Shown: positions 50,232 through 59,436 of the stretch, piece after piece
How the letters are laid out: every line of letters starts with the position of its first letter
Numbering within the stretch: position 1 is the first letter of the stretch
Origin: Acetobacter estunensis
GTDB taxonomy: Bacteria; Pseudomonadota; Alphaproteobacteria; Acetobacterales; Acetobacteraceae
DNA length: 64,000 bases
Direction: 5' to 3'
Assembly (NCBI RefSeq): GCF_019083805.1
Contig: NZ_JAHRDV010000001.1
Coordinates: 248,001-312,000, forward strand
Program-made: the position numbers and the translations under genes
Notes under the pieces: model-generated
Seen by the model: only the letters and a program-made list of their open reading frames with translations
Told to the model about the DNA's origin: nothing
The model's database searches: none

Positions 50232-50681
50232 ATGCTGCTGCGACGTGATCGCGCGATGACCGGGATATTGATCATGCTGGATGTGGCATTTCATGCTGGT
50301 CGAAGCGGGACTGTGAATGCGGCAGACATCGCTACCCGAGCCGGGCTTGCGCGCCGTGGGATCGAGCCGCTGCTTCAAACTCTTTCGAGGTCCTCCTTGC
50401 TGGAAAGTGTGCGCGGACCACGTGGTGGCTATCGGCTGGGCAGGCCCCGTCGGGACATCAGTCTTGCGGATATCGTCTCCACGATCATTGCTCCCGACAG
50501 CGAAGGAGAAGAAGGATCAACCGGTGATCTGTTCACCAAGGTTCTGGATCCTTTCTGGCGTGAAGAAGATCAGAAGATTGTGGAGCGCTTCAGAGACCTG
50601 ACGCTGGATGATCTGGTGCGCAAGGCAGAAGCCGCGGGGCTGCGCCGGCCGATGGCCGAGCCGATTATGTTTTCGATCTGA
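50232..50681 (+). CDS. Rrf2-family transcriptional regulator without cysteines
   Basis: A 149-aa DNA-binding protein. The winged helix-turn-helix covers residues 1-85, with VNAADIATRAGLARRGIEPLLQ as recognition region and VRGPRGGYRLGRP as the wing. It contains no cysteine at all, so it cannot bind an iron-sulfur cluster as IscR or NsrR do. In this it resembles CymR, whose activity is controlled through complex formation with CysK. Its gene is divergent from cysK and has a strong GAGAGGAGAGG ribosome-binding site. I infer a regulator of cysteine metabolism. Confidence 0.85.
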   Translation: MLLRRDRAMTGILIMLDVAFHAGRSGTVNAADIATRAGLARRGIEPLLQTLSRSSLLESVRGPRGGYRLGRPRRDISLADIVSTIIAPDSEGEEGSTGDLFTKVLDPFWREEDQKIVERFRDLTLDDLVRKAEAAGLRRPMAEPIMFSI

Positions 50682-50688
50682 GAATACA

Positions 50689-50717
50689 AAACGGGAGGGC
50701 TCGAAGCCCTCCCGTTT
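50689..50717. terminator. Bidirectional terminator between convergent genes
   Basis: A 13-bp perfect stem (AAACGGGAGGGCT/AGCCCTCCCGTTT) with a 3-base loop, with A and T runs at its ends. It lies between the convergent regulator gene and the lipoprotein gene and can end both transcripts. Confidence 0.85.
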
Positions 50718-50747
50718 GTCGTGACCACAATGTCCCGTCGTTGTGCT

Positions 50748-51296
50748 TTAGCGGCGACGGCGCGCGGCGCTCGTGACCCGGCGACGAGTGGTGGTCTTCG
50801 CCTTGGTTTCGACCTTCTTGGTCTCCGGCGCTGTGACGGCCGGCTTGGGAACGGCGACACCTGTGGCGTCCACCGTAGCGTTCACGATGAGAGTATCACG
50901 CTTCTGACCGGGGCCACGGATCAGGATGGTCGTGAAGGTGTCGTTGCCCGCATAGCCGAGTGTCGGTGTGTAGGCGATCTGTGTGTGTCCATCGAGACCA
51001 TACAGAAAAGCTTTGCCATGTTCGGGCTCGGGCGACACGCCGAAGGAAGCGTAAGCTCCTCCATCGGGCGGTGTGACCGAGAGCACGCAGCGTCCATCGT
51101 CACTGCGGACGGTCATGGTGCTGACCAGCGCACCATTCGGTCCCGCGACCGGAGGCGTGGTCTGGCAAACGGCCGAATTGCGGACGTTGCGGTAAGGATC
51201 GGGCGTGCCGTGAACACCGACCGGAGCGGGACCATGAGTACATCCGGCCAGAAAGCCGGCGGCCATGACGGGCATGGCCAGAATTCGCAATCGCAC
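50748..51296 (-). CDS. Lipoprotein of unknown function with a basic C-terminal tail
   Basis: A 182-aa protein if started at GTG 51296, with a lipobox (AGFLAGC) at the end of a short hydrophobic signal. The mature part has a beta-rich domain (TMTVRSDDGRCVLSVTPPDGG, FTTILIRGPGQKRDTLIVNATVD). The tail is Lys/Thr/Arg-rich and ends in six basic residues out of eight, probably interacting with the envelope or nucleic acid. A longer frame from 51362 is possible but would bury the signal peptide. No family is recognised. Confidence 0.6.
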   Translation of the reverse strand: MRLRILAMPVMAAGFLAGCTHGPAPVGVHGTPDPYRNVRNSAVCQTTPPVAGPNGALVSTMTVRSDDGRCVLSVTPPDGGAYASFGVSPEPEHGKAFLYGLDGHTQIAYTPTLGYAGNDTFTTILIRGPGQKRDTLIVNATVDATGVAVPKPAVTAPETKKVETKAKTTTRRRVTSAARRRR

Positions 51297-51643
51297 GTCG
51301 GAGACTCCGCCTTGGTTGCCGAATATCGTTTCCTGCACGCTGTCTGGCGGCGACTCCGCCATCCAACGCTATCGCGACACGCTCTAGAGCATCCGCGCAG
51401 TGGTTGAAAGCCACCGTCCGCACATGCAAGAGGCGCGTATTTCCGTCAGCGGGCGGAAAGCAGGCACGAAAACGGCTTTCGGGCTGCATGACTGGCATGC
51501 TGGCCCCTTGTGTATGGCCATTTCTCCGATAAAACAGCCATCTGACAGAATTACCTGATATCACACTTTCACAAAGACACTCGCCACCGGCGCGCCACGT
51601 GTGCATATCTCGGCCGCGCTCATTCTCTGGAGAGACTTCGATC
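51297..51643. other. Divergent intergenic region
   Basis: About 350 bp between two divergent genes for exported proteins. It must contain two promoters. I see no RNA gene or defined regulatory motif. Confidence 0.4.
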
Positions 51644-52174
51644 ATGGCCTCTGCCTTTCTTCGTCTTGCCGTTGCCGGAACGGTTTTTCTCGGCCTTTCG
51701 TTCGGTTCCGCAGCCTCGGCCGCCAGTTGTGGCCGTTCCCCGGCGCGCGAAGCCTTCGATGTGCAGGGTCTCAAGAGCGAGCTGATGGTGACGGCGCTCT
51801 CATGCAAGGTGCAGGACCGTTACAACGCTTTTGTTGGCAAGTTTCGCAGCACGCTTCTGGCGGAAGAGTCCGAGCTGAATAGCTATTTCCGCAAGATGTA
51901 TGGAAAAAGCGCCCAGCGTGAGCATGACGATTACATCACCCAGCTTGCCAATGTTCAATCCGAGCGGGGATTACAGTCAGGCACGATCTTCTGTGAGCAG
52001 CGTCTGGGCATGTTCGATGAAGTCGCAGCACTCGATAATGCGCACGATCTGTCCAATTACGCGCAGGCCAAAGACATCATGCAGCCAGCGGTCTATGAGA
52101 CCTGTGCGGCTCCTGCTGTCGAGAAGAGTACGCGGACACGCCGTACAACCCGCCGCGCGGTGCGCAAGATCTGA
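51644..52174 (+). CDS. Exported protein of unknown function
   Basis: A 176-aa protein with a signal peptide (LAVAGTVFLGLSFGSAASA-AS). The mature part is mostly helical, has four cysteines (two pairs possible as disulfides), and ends in an Arg/Thr-rich tail (STRTRRTTRRAVRKI). The tail resembles that of the divergent lipoprotein. The start follows GGAGAG. No family is recognised. Confidence 0.65.
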   Translation: MASAFLRLAVAGTVFLGLSFGSAASAASCGRSPAREAFDVQGLKSELMVTALSCKVQDRYNAFVGKFRSTLLAEESELNSYFRKMYGKSAQREHDDYITQLANVQSERGLQSGTIFCEQRLGMFDEVAALDNAHDLSNYAQAKDIMQPAVYETCAAPAVEKSTRTRRTTRRAVRKI

Positions 52175-52252
52175 TCGAGATTTCGTCGCCCGGGTCACGA
52201 TCCGTGTGTGGGCGTTCTTGACGAATCAGACGTGAAGAGGGACAGACCCGGC

Positions 52253-54277
52253 ATGAGCGATCTCTTCTCGAGTGCCGGTTCTTCCTCGCCCAAGAAGACC
52301 GAGCCTTCCGCTTCTCCTTCCCAGTCGCTGGCTTCGTCCGGTGGGAACTACGATGCCAGCGCCATTGAGGTGCTGGAAGGGCTGGAGCCTGTACGGCGTC
52401 GTCCGGGCATGTATATCGGTGGCACCGATGAAACGTCCCTGCATCATCTCGCCGCCGAAGTTCTGGACAATTCGATGGATGAGGCTGTCGCGGGCCATGC
52501 GACGACCATCGACGTCACGCTTGAGCGCGACAACTGGCTGACCATCCGCGACAATGGACGCGGCATTCCTGTCGATGCGCACCCGCGTTTTCCCGACCGT
52601 TCGGCGCTGGAAGTCATTCTCACCACGCTTCATGCGGGCGGCAAGTTCTCCGGAAAGTCCTACGCCACATCGGGTGGTCTGCATGGTGTGGGATCGTCCG
52701 TAGTCAACGCATTGACCTCAGGCTTTGAGGTGGAGGTGGCGAGAGACCGGGTGTTGTGGCGTCAGACTTATGCACGCGGAATCCCGCAGACACCGCTGGA
52801 AAAGGTAGGAGCCGTGCCCAACAGGCGTGGCACCCAGATCCGCTTTCGGCCGGATCCCGAAATCTTCGGCTCCCACGTTTTTCAACCTGCTCGCCTGTAC
52901 CGTCTGTGCCGCTCCAAGGCGTTCCTGTTTCGTGGGGTGACGATCCGCTGGGCCTGCGATCCTACGCTGATCAAGGCGGGAGACACGACGCCCGTCGAGG
53001 CAGTCCTTCATTTCCCGGGTGGTCTGGCGGATAGTCTCTCGGACGAACTTGGTCCCAATGCGCTGCTTCTGGCACCGCTATGGGCTGGTGAGGCGGCGTT
53101 GCCGGATGACGGCGGTCGGGTGGAATGGGCTATCGCCTTCCTCGAATCCGGTACCTCTAGTTTCCTCTCGTTCTGCAACACCATCCCCACGCCGCAGGGA
53201 GGAACGCACGAGGCAGGGTGCCGCACGGCTCTCGTGAAGGGTTTCCGTGTGTGGGGTGAGCAACGCTCTAACAAGCGGGCGAGCATCGTCACGGCGGAGG
53301 ACATTCTTGGTGTTGTCGCAGCGCAGCTCTCCGTATTCATTCGTGACCCGCAGTTTCAGGGGCAGACCAAGGAAAAGCTGACCAGCGCGGGAGCTTCAAA
53401 ACTGGTCGAGACCGCATTGCGGGATCGTTTCGATCACTGGCTCTCGGCCAACCCGACGCAGGCCGATTCTCTACTGGCCTTCGTGGTTGAGCGAGCGGAA
53501 GATCGTCTGCGTCGTCGTGAGCAGAAAGAGACGCCGCGCAAGAGCGCGACCCGGCGCTTGCGTTTGCCGGGCAAGCTGACGGACTGCACGCGCGAGCGGG
53601 CAGCGGAAACCGAGATATTTCTGGTGGAGGGCGATTCCGCTGGCGGCTCCGCCAAGCAGGCCCGCAACCGTGAGACTCAAGCAGTGTTGCCACTGCGAGG
53701 AAAGATACTGAACGTGGCCAGCGCGTCGGCAGAAAAGCTACGAGGTAATCAGGAACTGAGCGATCTGGTCGAGGCTCTGGGGTGTGGAGTGGGAGATCGC
53801 TTCGAACTCACCAAGCTGCGCTACGGTCGCGTCATCATCATGACGGATGCCGATGTGGATGGTGCCCATATCGCGTCGTTGCTTATGACCTTTTTCTATC
53901 GCGAACTGCCTGAGTTGATCCGGGCCGGACGCCTCTACCTCGCGCAACCGCCGCTCTACCGTCTCACGCAAGGAGCGAAGACGATCTATGCGATGGATGA
54001 CGCCGATCGTGAGCGAAAGATACGTTCAGGGTTCAAGGCCAACGCCAAGGTTGAAGTTTCGCGCTTCAAAGGGTTGGGCGAGATGCCGCCCAAGGATCTG
54101 AAGGAAACAACCATGGACCCGTCACGGCGCACGCTTTTGCGTGTCGTGGCGCGGCCTGAAGACCGGATGGAAACGCGCGAGCGGGTGGAGAGCCTGATGG
54201 GGCGCAAACCCGAACTGCGGTTCGCGTTCATTCAGGAGCACGCCCAGTCTCAGTCTGTGGACACGCTGGATATCTGA
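52253..54277 (+). CDS. parE: DNA topoisomerase IV subunit B
   Basis: ATPase subunit of the chromosome decatenase (674 aa). The GHKL ATP-binding motifs are EVLDNSMDEAV, DNGRGIPVD and the lid SGGLHGVGSSVVNAL. The transducer loop has QTK (QGQTKEKLT). The Toprim motifs are EGDSAGGSAKQARNR and DADVDGAHIASLL. A compact C-terminus without the GyrB insertion fits ParE. Start chosen at the ATG giving MSDLFSS, with AGAGGGA upstream. parC is not in the window. Confidence 0.93.
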   Translation: MSDLFSSAGSSSPKKTEPSASPSQSLASSGGNYDASAIEVLEGLEPVRRRPGMYIGGTDETSLHHLAAEVLDNSMDEAVAGHATTIDVTLERDNWLTIRDNGRGIPVDAHPRFPDRSALEVILTTLHAGGKFSGKSYATSGGLHGVGSSVVNALTSGFEVEVARDRVLWRQTYARGIPQTPLEKVGAVPNRRGTQIRFRPDPEIFGSHVFQPARLYRLCRSKAFLFRGVTIRWACDPTLIKAGDTTPVEAVLHFPGGLADSLSDELGPNALLLAPLWAGEAALPDDGGRVEWAIAFLESGTSSFLSFCNTIPTPQGGTHEAGCRTALVKGFRVWGEQRSNKRASIVTAEDILGVVAAQLSVFIRDPQFQGQTKEKLTSAGASKLVETALRDRFDHWLSANPTQADSLLAFVVERAEDRLRRREQKETPRKSATRRLRLPGKLTDCTRERAAETEIFLVEGDSAGGSAKQARNRETQAVLPLRGKILNVASASAEKLRGNQELSDLVEALGCGVGDRFELTKLRYGRVIIMTDADVDGAHIASLLMTFFYRELPELIRAGRLYLAQPPLYRLTQGAKTIYAMDDADRERKIRSGFKANAKVEVSRFKGLGEMPPKDLKETTMDPSRRTLLRVVARPEDRMETRERVESLMGRKPELRFAFIQEHAQSQSVDTLDI

Positions 54278-54576
54278 AATCTATGGGTAATTCATTTTAT
54301 TTTATAATAGTAGTAGTAAAGAAGGGTTTTTATTTAACATAGAGAATAAAACATATTAAAGGCGGGAATAGATAAGAAGATTAAGTAAAGCTTCTCGAAC
54401 AGGAAGTTGCCCCATCATGCAAGGGGAGGTCGACCTTTGCTAAGGGAATGGTGATTGAAGCACTATTCATATTCGGTTCGAAGAAAATGGAGATCCTGCC
54501 GTGAAACTCTATTATATTGTACAGGCCATTAGCAGCCTGTCGGATTGGGTTGCCCTGTGAAGGGGGGAGATTGTAA
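54278..54576. other. AT-rich non-coding stretch after parE
   Basis: About 300 bp, clearly lower in GC than parE. There are small hairpins (CAGGC/GCCTG near 54520-54541, CCCC/GGGG near 54410) but no open frame and no RNA family I recognise. It is the left edge of the AT-rich island. Confidence 0.4.
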
Positions 54577-55297
54577 GAGCCTTTTTTGGAAATTTGATAT
54601 ACCGGGTTTTTAAGAAGTGCGGCGCGTGATTCAAGCTACGAATGTGGACGCCAGAGTAGCGAGGCGGGGTGGCCGGGATCACGCGCAAAACGAGACGCTA
54701 TTCGTCTAACCTGACCGATAAGGAATGGGAGAGCGTAACACTTCTGATGTCGCCTGTGCACCGGCGTGGCCGGAAGCGGACAACGGATTTCCGTGAGATC
54801 ATCAATGCGCTACGTTATCGTGTTCGTCCAGGCTGCGGGTGGGAGATGCTGCCGGTTCACTTCGGTCCATGGCAGACGGTTTACTGGTGGTTCTGCAGGT
54901 TGATGCGCCGTTTTCTGTTTCAGACCATTCATGATGTCTGTCTAATGCTGGATCGGGAGGCAGCTGAACGCGAGGCCAGTCCCTCAGGCGGTGTTATCGA
55001 CAGCCAAAGCATCAAGGCGCCCATGTGGCAGGCCGGGGTTCTGACGCAGGCAAGAAGATCGTTGGTCGCAAGTGCCACATCGCGGTTGATACGGATGGCC
55101 GGCTTCTTCTGGTCAGGCTCACTCCTGCCGATATTTCAGACAGCGCAGGCGGTCAGATGATCCTTGATGTTATCCGCTGGCGTCGCCTGGTAAAGGACTA
55201 CGAACAGTGAATCGATGTCGCAGAAGCCATGCTCCACATTGCTATGGGAAACATCATGCTACGCCGAAACGCTCATCCTTGAATTTCCAAAAAGATT
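54577..55297 (+). mobile_element. IS5-family insertion sequence remnant
   Basis: Left end GAGCCTTTTTTGGAAATTTGA and right end (read inward from about 55297) AATCTTTTTGGAAATTCAAG are imperfect inverted repeats that bracket the transposase pseudogene. The element is about 720 bp, shorter than an intact copy because of an internal deletion. Confidence 0.7.
54669..55281 (+). pseudogene. IS5-family transposase, frameshifted and internally deleted
   Basis: Residues 1-117 are well preserved: RRYSSNLTDKEWESV, then INALRYRVRPGCGWEMLPVHF, GPWQTVYWWF and GGVIDSQSIKAP. A frameshift near 55025 moves the rest to another frame (DAGKKIVGRKCHIAVDTDGRLLLVRLTPADISD). After QMILDVIR the sequence jumps to WRRLVKDYEQ, stop, IDVAEAMLHIAMG and MLRRNAHP. 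The segment that normally carries the second Asp and the Glu of the DDE site is therefore missing. The gene cannot make an active transposase. Confidence 0.85.
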
Positions 55298-55395
55298 TTG
55301 AGAGCTAACCGGGGTGATGCGTTTTTTCATATGACATATCAATAATTTATATATTTATGTCATTATGTAGTTCTTTCTGTTTACATAATTAATTT

Positions 55396-56795
55396 TTACT
55401 TTACCAATTTAAATAATTCCCATTCGTGCAATTCTTTTCTGTCACACATTAATTTTCCGTCCGGTGATGATGAGAGAAATCTATTTTGAGTTTTATTTAA
55501 AAATGATACAAAATTACCATCTCTGTAAATATCATATTTAATTTTCCGAAGGCATCGTGATTCACCTTGTAGTGTTAAGCATATTTTGCTTTCTGATTCT
55601 ATAAACGCATTGTTTTTATCTGTGAAATTTACGTATAAATATTCATAGTCATCTGTTTTTTCATTCTTGGATGTTACGATTCCAGTGCGTTTTTCTACTA
55701 GAAGAAATTTATTATGGATACTAATTAATTTATATTTCTCAATAACACCGTGGTTATGTTCTGTTTTTTGAGAATTTGAGTTTTCCCATATTCTAGATTT
55801 TATTAAATCATAAATGAAAAGACTTAAGTGTTCTGGATCTTTGATAACCATATCACCATAATGATCGCTATTTTTCTGTAAACTTGGTGTTTGTACATAG
55901 GATATTTTTGCATTATTTATTTTGTCCATTAAATAAAAATTGGAAGAATACCGATCACCATGACAAAGAGCGATTCCTTTTGGTGAGTAGGAAAAAATGC
56001 TATTGTGAAACGCAGAGCCAATAAATCCGCAGACGGGTCTTGCGGGATTAAAAATGCCTAATTGAATTTCAATGCTATGTTCTTGTGGGTGAACAATATC
56101 AAATCCCATTTTTGAGAGGTGCTCTTCAATTTTTTCTTCGTTTTTAAATTTGCGCATACCTGAAAAACGAGATCTAGAAAGATAAATCGGTTTTGTTGTT
56201 TCATAAGATTGACCATGAAGATGCCCAAGAGAATTGCAAAAAGTTGCAAAAATTTTGTGAGAAAAATGATTTTCTTCAAAAGACGCGGCAGAAACAATTA
56301 AATTATGTATCTTTGTTGCGTGATTGAAAATAATGAAATTTTCCTTCTTTAGATCTAAAAAGGAAAAAATTTTTTAACCCAAGCTAATGAAAAAAGATAA
56401 TTTAAGTCAAAAGCGCTATGTATTAAAATTTTTTTATTTTGATATATGTGTGGTTGACACCAAAATCTAGGCAATGTCTCTGTAATAAAATGTCCAAAAT
56501 GGTTTGATATGTGGCCTCCATAAAAATAAATATAATCTTCAGCTCGATTATGATCTCCTAATGGATTGATGCAAGAAGAAGTGGATTGTCCAACAGAATG
56601 GTTTGGCCATCCCCTTCTTGTAGAAGCATTGGTTATCAATCTTCCAAATTGATCATATATTCCATATTCCACGTCTTTATCTGTGTTTAGTTTTGATCTT
56701 GGTATGTATAAAATATTTCTATATATATTTGTTTCTGGCTCTTCGTCTATTACTTTTAGCCCAAAAAGGTCTGTATTTGCTTGTTGATATTTCAC
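55396..56795 (-). pseudogene. GT61-family glycosyltransferase with beta-trefoil-like tail, frameshifted
   Basis: Two open frames make one protein if a frameshift is corrected at an A6T6 run (about 56366-56380). The first (GTG at 56795) contains the GT61/DUF563 core GGHISNHFGHFITETLPRFW. The second continues with IFNHATKIHNLIVSAASFEE, TTKPIYLSRSR and PARPVCGFIGSAFHNSIFSY. The last 110 or so residues resemble a fascin/beta-trefoil repeat and end WELFKLVK. GC content is far below the surroundings. It lies 22 bp downstream of the TPR gene. The frameshift could be real, a sequencing error at a homopolymer, or phase variation. Confidence 0.7.
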
Positions 56796-56817
56796 TTTAT
56801 TATCCCTTTAATTCATT

Positions 56818-58227
56818 TTATTTGAAAGATTTATATAAAATTTCTAAATTATTTTTTAAAATTTTCAGTGGTCCCGACCAGTCCAGCGGTCGATCCTGCT
56901 GATAGATTTTTACCGTGTCATACCAAGGTGAGTCGGTTCGGCCGGAGAGCCAGCGCCAGCACTGGTCGTAGCGCGACAGGAGCCAGACGGGTTTACCAAG
57001 TCCCGCCGCTACATGGGCTGTGGAGGTGTCCACGGCAATCACGAGATCAAGGTTGGAGATCAGGGCCGCCGTGTCTTCAAAATCGTGCAGATCGGCTGTG
57101 TGATCGATAAGCCGCATGCCGACAGGCGGTGTTTTGGCCTGAAACGCCTGTTCACCGATCTGCAGGCTGTAAAACACGGCTTCCGGGGCACTCCGGACCA
57201 GAGGTGCGAGTGTGGCGAGTGTGGTGGAACGCCTGCGATCGGCGATTTCTGCTTCACGAATTTCCCTGTGCGGCGCACCAGCCCACACGAGACCGATGCG
57301 CAGAGGGCGTTGACCGGGCGTGTCCTGTGTCAACCGCTCTGCCCAGAAACGGACCTTCTCTGGATCGGAATGAAGAAAGCCTTCGGAAGAAGGCAATGTG
57401 TCCAATGTGATTCCCAGAGCGCGTGGGAGAGACAGGATCGGGCATTGTAGATCGTGCGGAGGAATTGGGTCGTTTTCCGTCACGAATGTGAGAGCGGGAA
57501 AGGAATGTGACAACAGGGTATGCAGTTCCGGGCGCATGCGCACGATCACATGGCCACCGCGTTTGGCCGCCAGAGGAAGGAACCGGGCAAACTGGATCAT
57601 GTCTCCAAAGCCGCCCTCGGTGTGAATGAGAAGCGTCTTGTCAGGAAAGGCTTCCCCATTCCACAACGGCCCCTCGATCCCGTGCCACTTCGTGGTTCGG
57701 GTTTTCCAGCGCCATTCGTATTCCTCGAACCCATCTTTGTAATTTCCGCTGGCAAGCAGCGAGATGGCATGGTTCGTGCGATTTTCGGCGTTCTCGGGGG
57801 CAAGATTGACGGCAGCCTTGTGAAACTTCTGGGCCAGTTCATGTTGCCCACGACAATCCAGCGCGACACCGAGGTTGCTCAGGGCCAACGCTTGTCCCGG
57901 ATTAAGGCGCAGACAGTTGGAATAGGCGGTGATCGCCTCGTCATGACGCTGGAGCGACTGAAGCGCATTGCCGAGATTGGACCACGCATCCGCTAACTTC
58001 GGATCCAGTGTCACGGCACGGGTCAGCTTTTGCAGGGCCGGTTCGAAGACGCCGAGAGAGCAGAGGAGGCCACCGTAATTACTGAGTGTTCGCGCGTCGT
58101 CGGGATTGGCTGAGAGACGGGCCCGGTAATCCGCCTCGGCTTCAGGAAAACGTCCGGCAAGCTGAAGCGCTTCTCCGGTTTCGGGAGGGTGTTCTGAGAC
58201 GGTGGAATCGGCGGTCGTGCGTGTCAT
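56818..58227 (-). CDS. TPR protein with glycosyltransferase 9-like domain
   Basis: A 469-aa protein. Residues of about 15-165 are tetratricopeptide repeats (PKLADAWSNLGNALQSLQRHDEA, then QALALSNLGVALDCRG). From about 195 comes a GT-B-like domain: LLIHTEGGFGDMIQFARFLP, LRIGLVWAGAPHRE, DTAALISNLDLVIAVDTSTAHVAAGLG. Such proteins occur in flagellin or surface glycosylation loci; the target here is unknown. The last 15 or so codons (KNNLEILYKSFK) are AT-rich, so the island boundary falls inside the gene's 3' end. Confidence 0.82.
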   Translation of the reverse strand: MTRTTADSTVSEHPPETGEALQLAGRFPEAEADYRARLSANPDDARTLSNYGGLLCSLGVFEPALQKLTRAVTLDPKLADAWSNLGNALQSLQRHDEAITAYSNCLRLNPGQALALSNLGVALDCRGQHELAQKFHKAAVNLAPENAENRTNHAISLLASGNYKDGFEEYEWRWKTRTTKWHGIEGPLWNGEAFPDKTLLIHTEGGFGDMIQFARFLPLAAKRGGHVIVRMRPELHTLLSHSFPALTFVTENDPIPPHDLQCPILSLPRALGITLDTLPSSEGFLHSDPEKVRFWAERLTQDTPGQRPLRIGLVWAGAPHREIREAEIADRRRSTTLATLAPLVRSAPEAVFYSLQIGEQAFQAKTPPVGMRLIDHTADLHDFEDTAALISNLDLVIAVDTSTAHVAAGLGKPVWLLSRYDQCWRWLSGRTDSPWYDTVKIYQQDRPLDWSGPLKILKNNLEILYKSFK

Positions 58228-58273
58228 GTTCTGACGGTGGCACGACCGGTTTAAGAAGCGGTGAGCGTGGCGC

Positions 58274-58885
58274 TCAGGTGAACTGATCGCCCAGTGCGGG
58301 ACGGTTGAGCATCGAGAGAAGTTCGCGCCGTGTGTCGGAGTTTTCGCGGAAAACGCCGAGCATCCGGCTTGTCACCATCGACACACCGGGACGATGCACG
58401 CCGCGTGTGGTCATGCACTGGTGTCCGGCCTCGATGATGACGGCGGTGCCATAAGGTTCCAGCACCGTGTTGATCGTGTTGGCGATCTGGGCCGTCAGGC
58501 GCTCCTGAATCTGGAAGCGCCGGGAATAGGCGTCCACCACGCGGGCCAGTTTGGAGATGCCCACCACGCGACGGCGCGGCAGATAGGCCACATGCGCGCG
58601 TCCGATGATGGGCACCATGTGGTGTTCGCAGTGGCTCTCGATGCGGATATCGCGCAGGAGGACGATCTCGTCGTAATCCTCCACTTCCGAGAAGGTGCGC
58701 GCCAGCAACTCTTCGGGATTGATCTGGTAGCCCTCGAAGAACTCATCATAGGAACGCACCACACGAGAGGGCGTGTCCAGAAGACCCTCTCGTTGGGGAT
58801 CCTCACCGGCCCAACTGAGGAGAACGCGAACGGCTTCCTCGGCCTCCTCACGGGAGGGGCGGGACGGCGGGACGGATGTGGTCAT
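58274..58885 (-). CDS. folE: GTP cyclohydrolase I (type IA)
   Basis: Opens the GTP ring to form dihydroneopterin triphosphate for folate synthesis (203 aa). The zinc and active-site motif SHCEHHMVP is at residues 84-92 (Cys86, His88, His89), and the second cysteine lies in [19 protein letters not shown] is also conserved. The zinc-binding cysteine and histidine identify the type IA rather than the zinc-independent IB enzyme. It follows apaG in the same direction, 41 bp apart. Confidence 0.95.
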   Translation of the reverse strand: MTTSVPPSRPSREEAEEAVRVLLSWAGEDPQREGLLDTPSRVVRSYDEFFEGYQINPEELLARTFSEVEDYDEIVLLRDIRIESHCEHHMVPIIGRAHVAYLPRRRVVGISKLARVVDAYSRRFQIQERLTAQIANTINTVLEPYGTAVIIEAGHQCMTTRGVHRPGVSMVTSRMLGVFRENSDTRRELLSMLNRPALGDQFT

Positions 58886-58926
58886 GAAAGCTCTCTGGCT
58901 GATCGGAACTGGAATCCGGGGCGCGC

Positions 58927-59403
58927 TCAGTGCACGAGACCGGCGTGATAAGGGCAGTCGAGGCTGAAGGGCGGAATGCGGATGTCGAAATGGCGTCCGG
59001 TCGTCGCGTCCTCCATGCGGTAGCTGCCGCGCATGATGCCGCTGGGTGTGTCGAGGGAGGCGCCGGAGGTGTATTCGAAGGCGTTCCCCGGTTCGATCAG
59101 GGGCTGTTCGCCCACCACGCCTTCACCACGGATACGTTCGATTTGTCCCTGCGCGTCGATGATTTCCCACATGCGCTCGAGAAGCTGAACGGGGTGGTCG
59201 CCCAGATTCTCGATGCGGATGCGGTAGCCCCAGCAATAGGACTGTTCGTCCGGCTGGGACTGGTCATCCAGCCAGAACGGCCGGACGACGACATGGATGT
59301 TCTCCGTGGTGTCCTCATAGGCCGGCAGCGCCGCGATCGCTTCGTTCAGCGCCTCTTCAGGATCGGTGAAGAGTTTCGGCGGCATTGGTGGCCGTGAGGA
59401 CAT
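58927..59403 (-). CDS. apaG: ApaG domain protein
   Basis: A 158-aa protein with the beta-sandwich ApaG/DUF525 domain: [26 protein letters not shown], then [35 protein letters not shown] and [20 protein letters not shown]. The family is annotated as affecting cobalt/magnesium resistance, but its biochemical role is unsettled. It lies between metZ and folE in the same direction. Confidence 0.93.
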   Translation of the reverse strand: MSSRPPMPPKLFTDPEEALNEAIAALPAYEDTTENIHVVVRPFWLDDQSQPDEQSYCWGYRIRIENLGDHPVQLLERMWEIIDAQGQIERIRGEGVVGEQPLIEPGNAFEYTSGASLDTPSGIMRGSYRMEDATTGRHFDIRIPPFSLDCPYHAGLVH

Positions 59404-59436
59404 GTCGGATCGTTTCCTTTTCCGTAAACGGATGTG

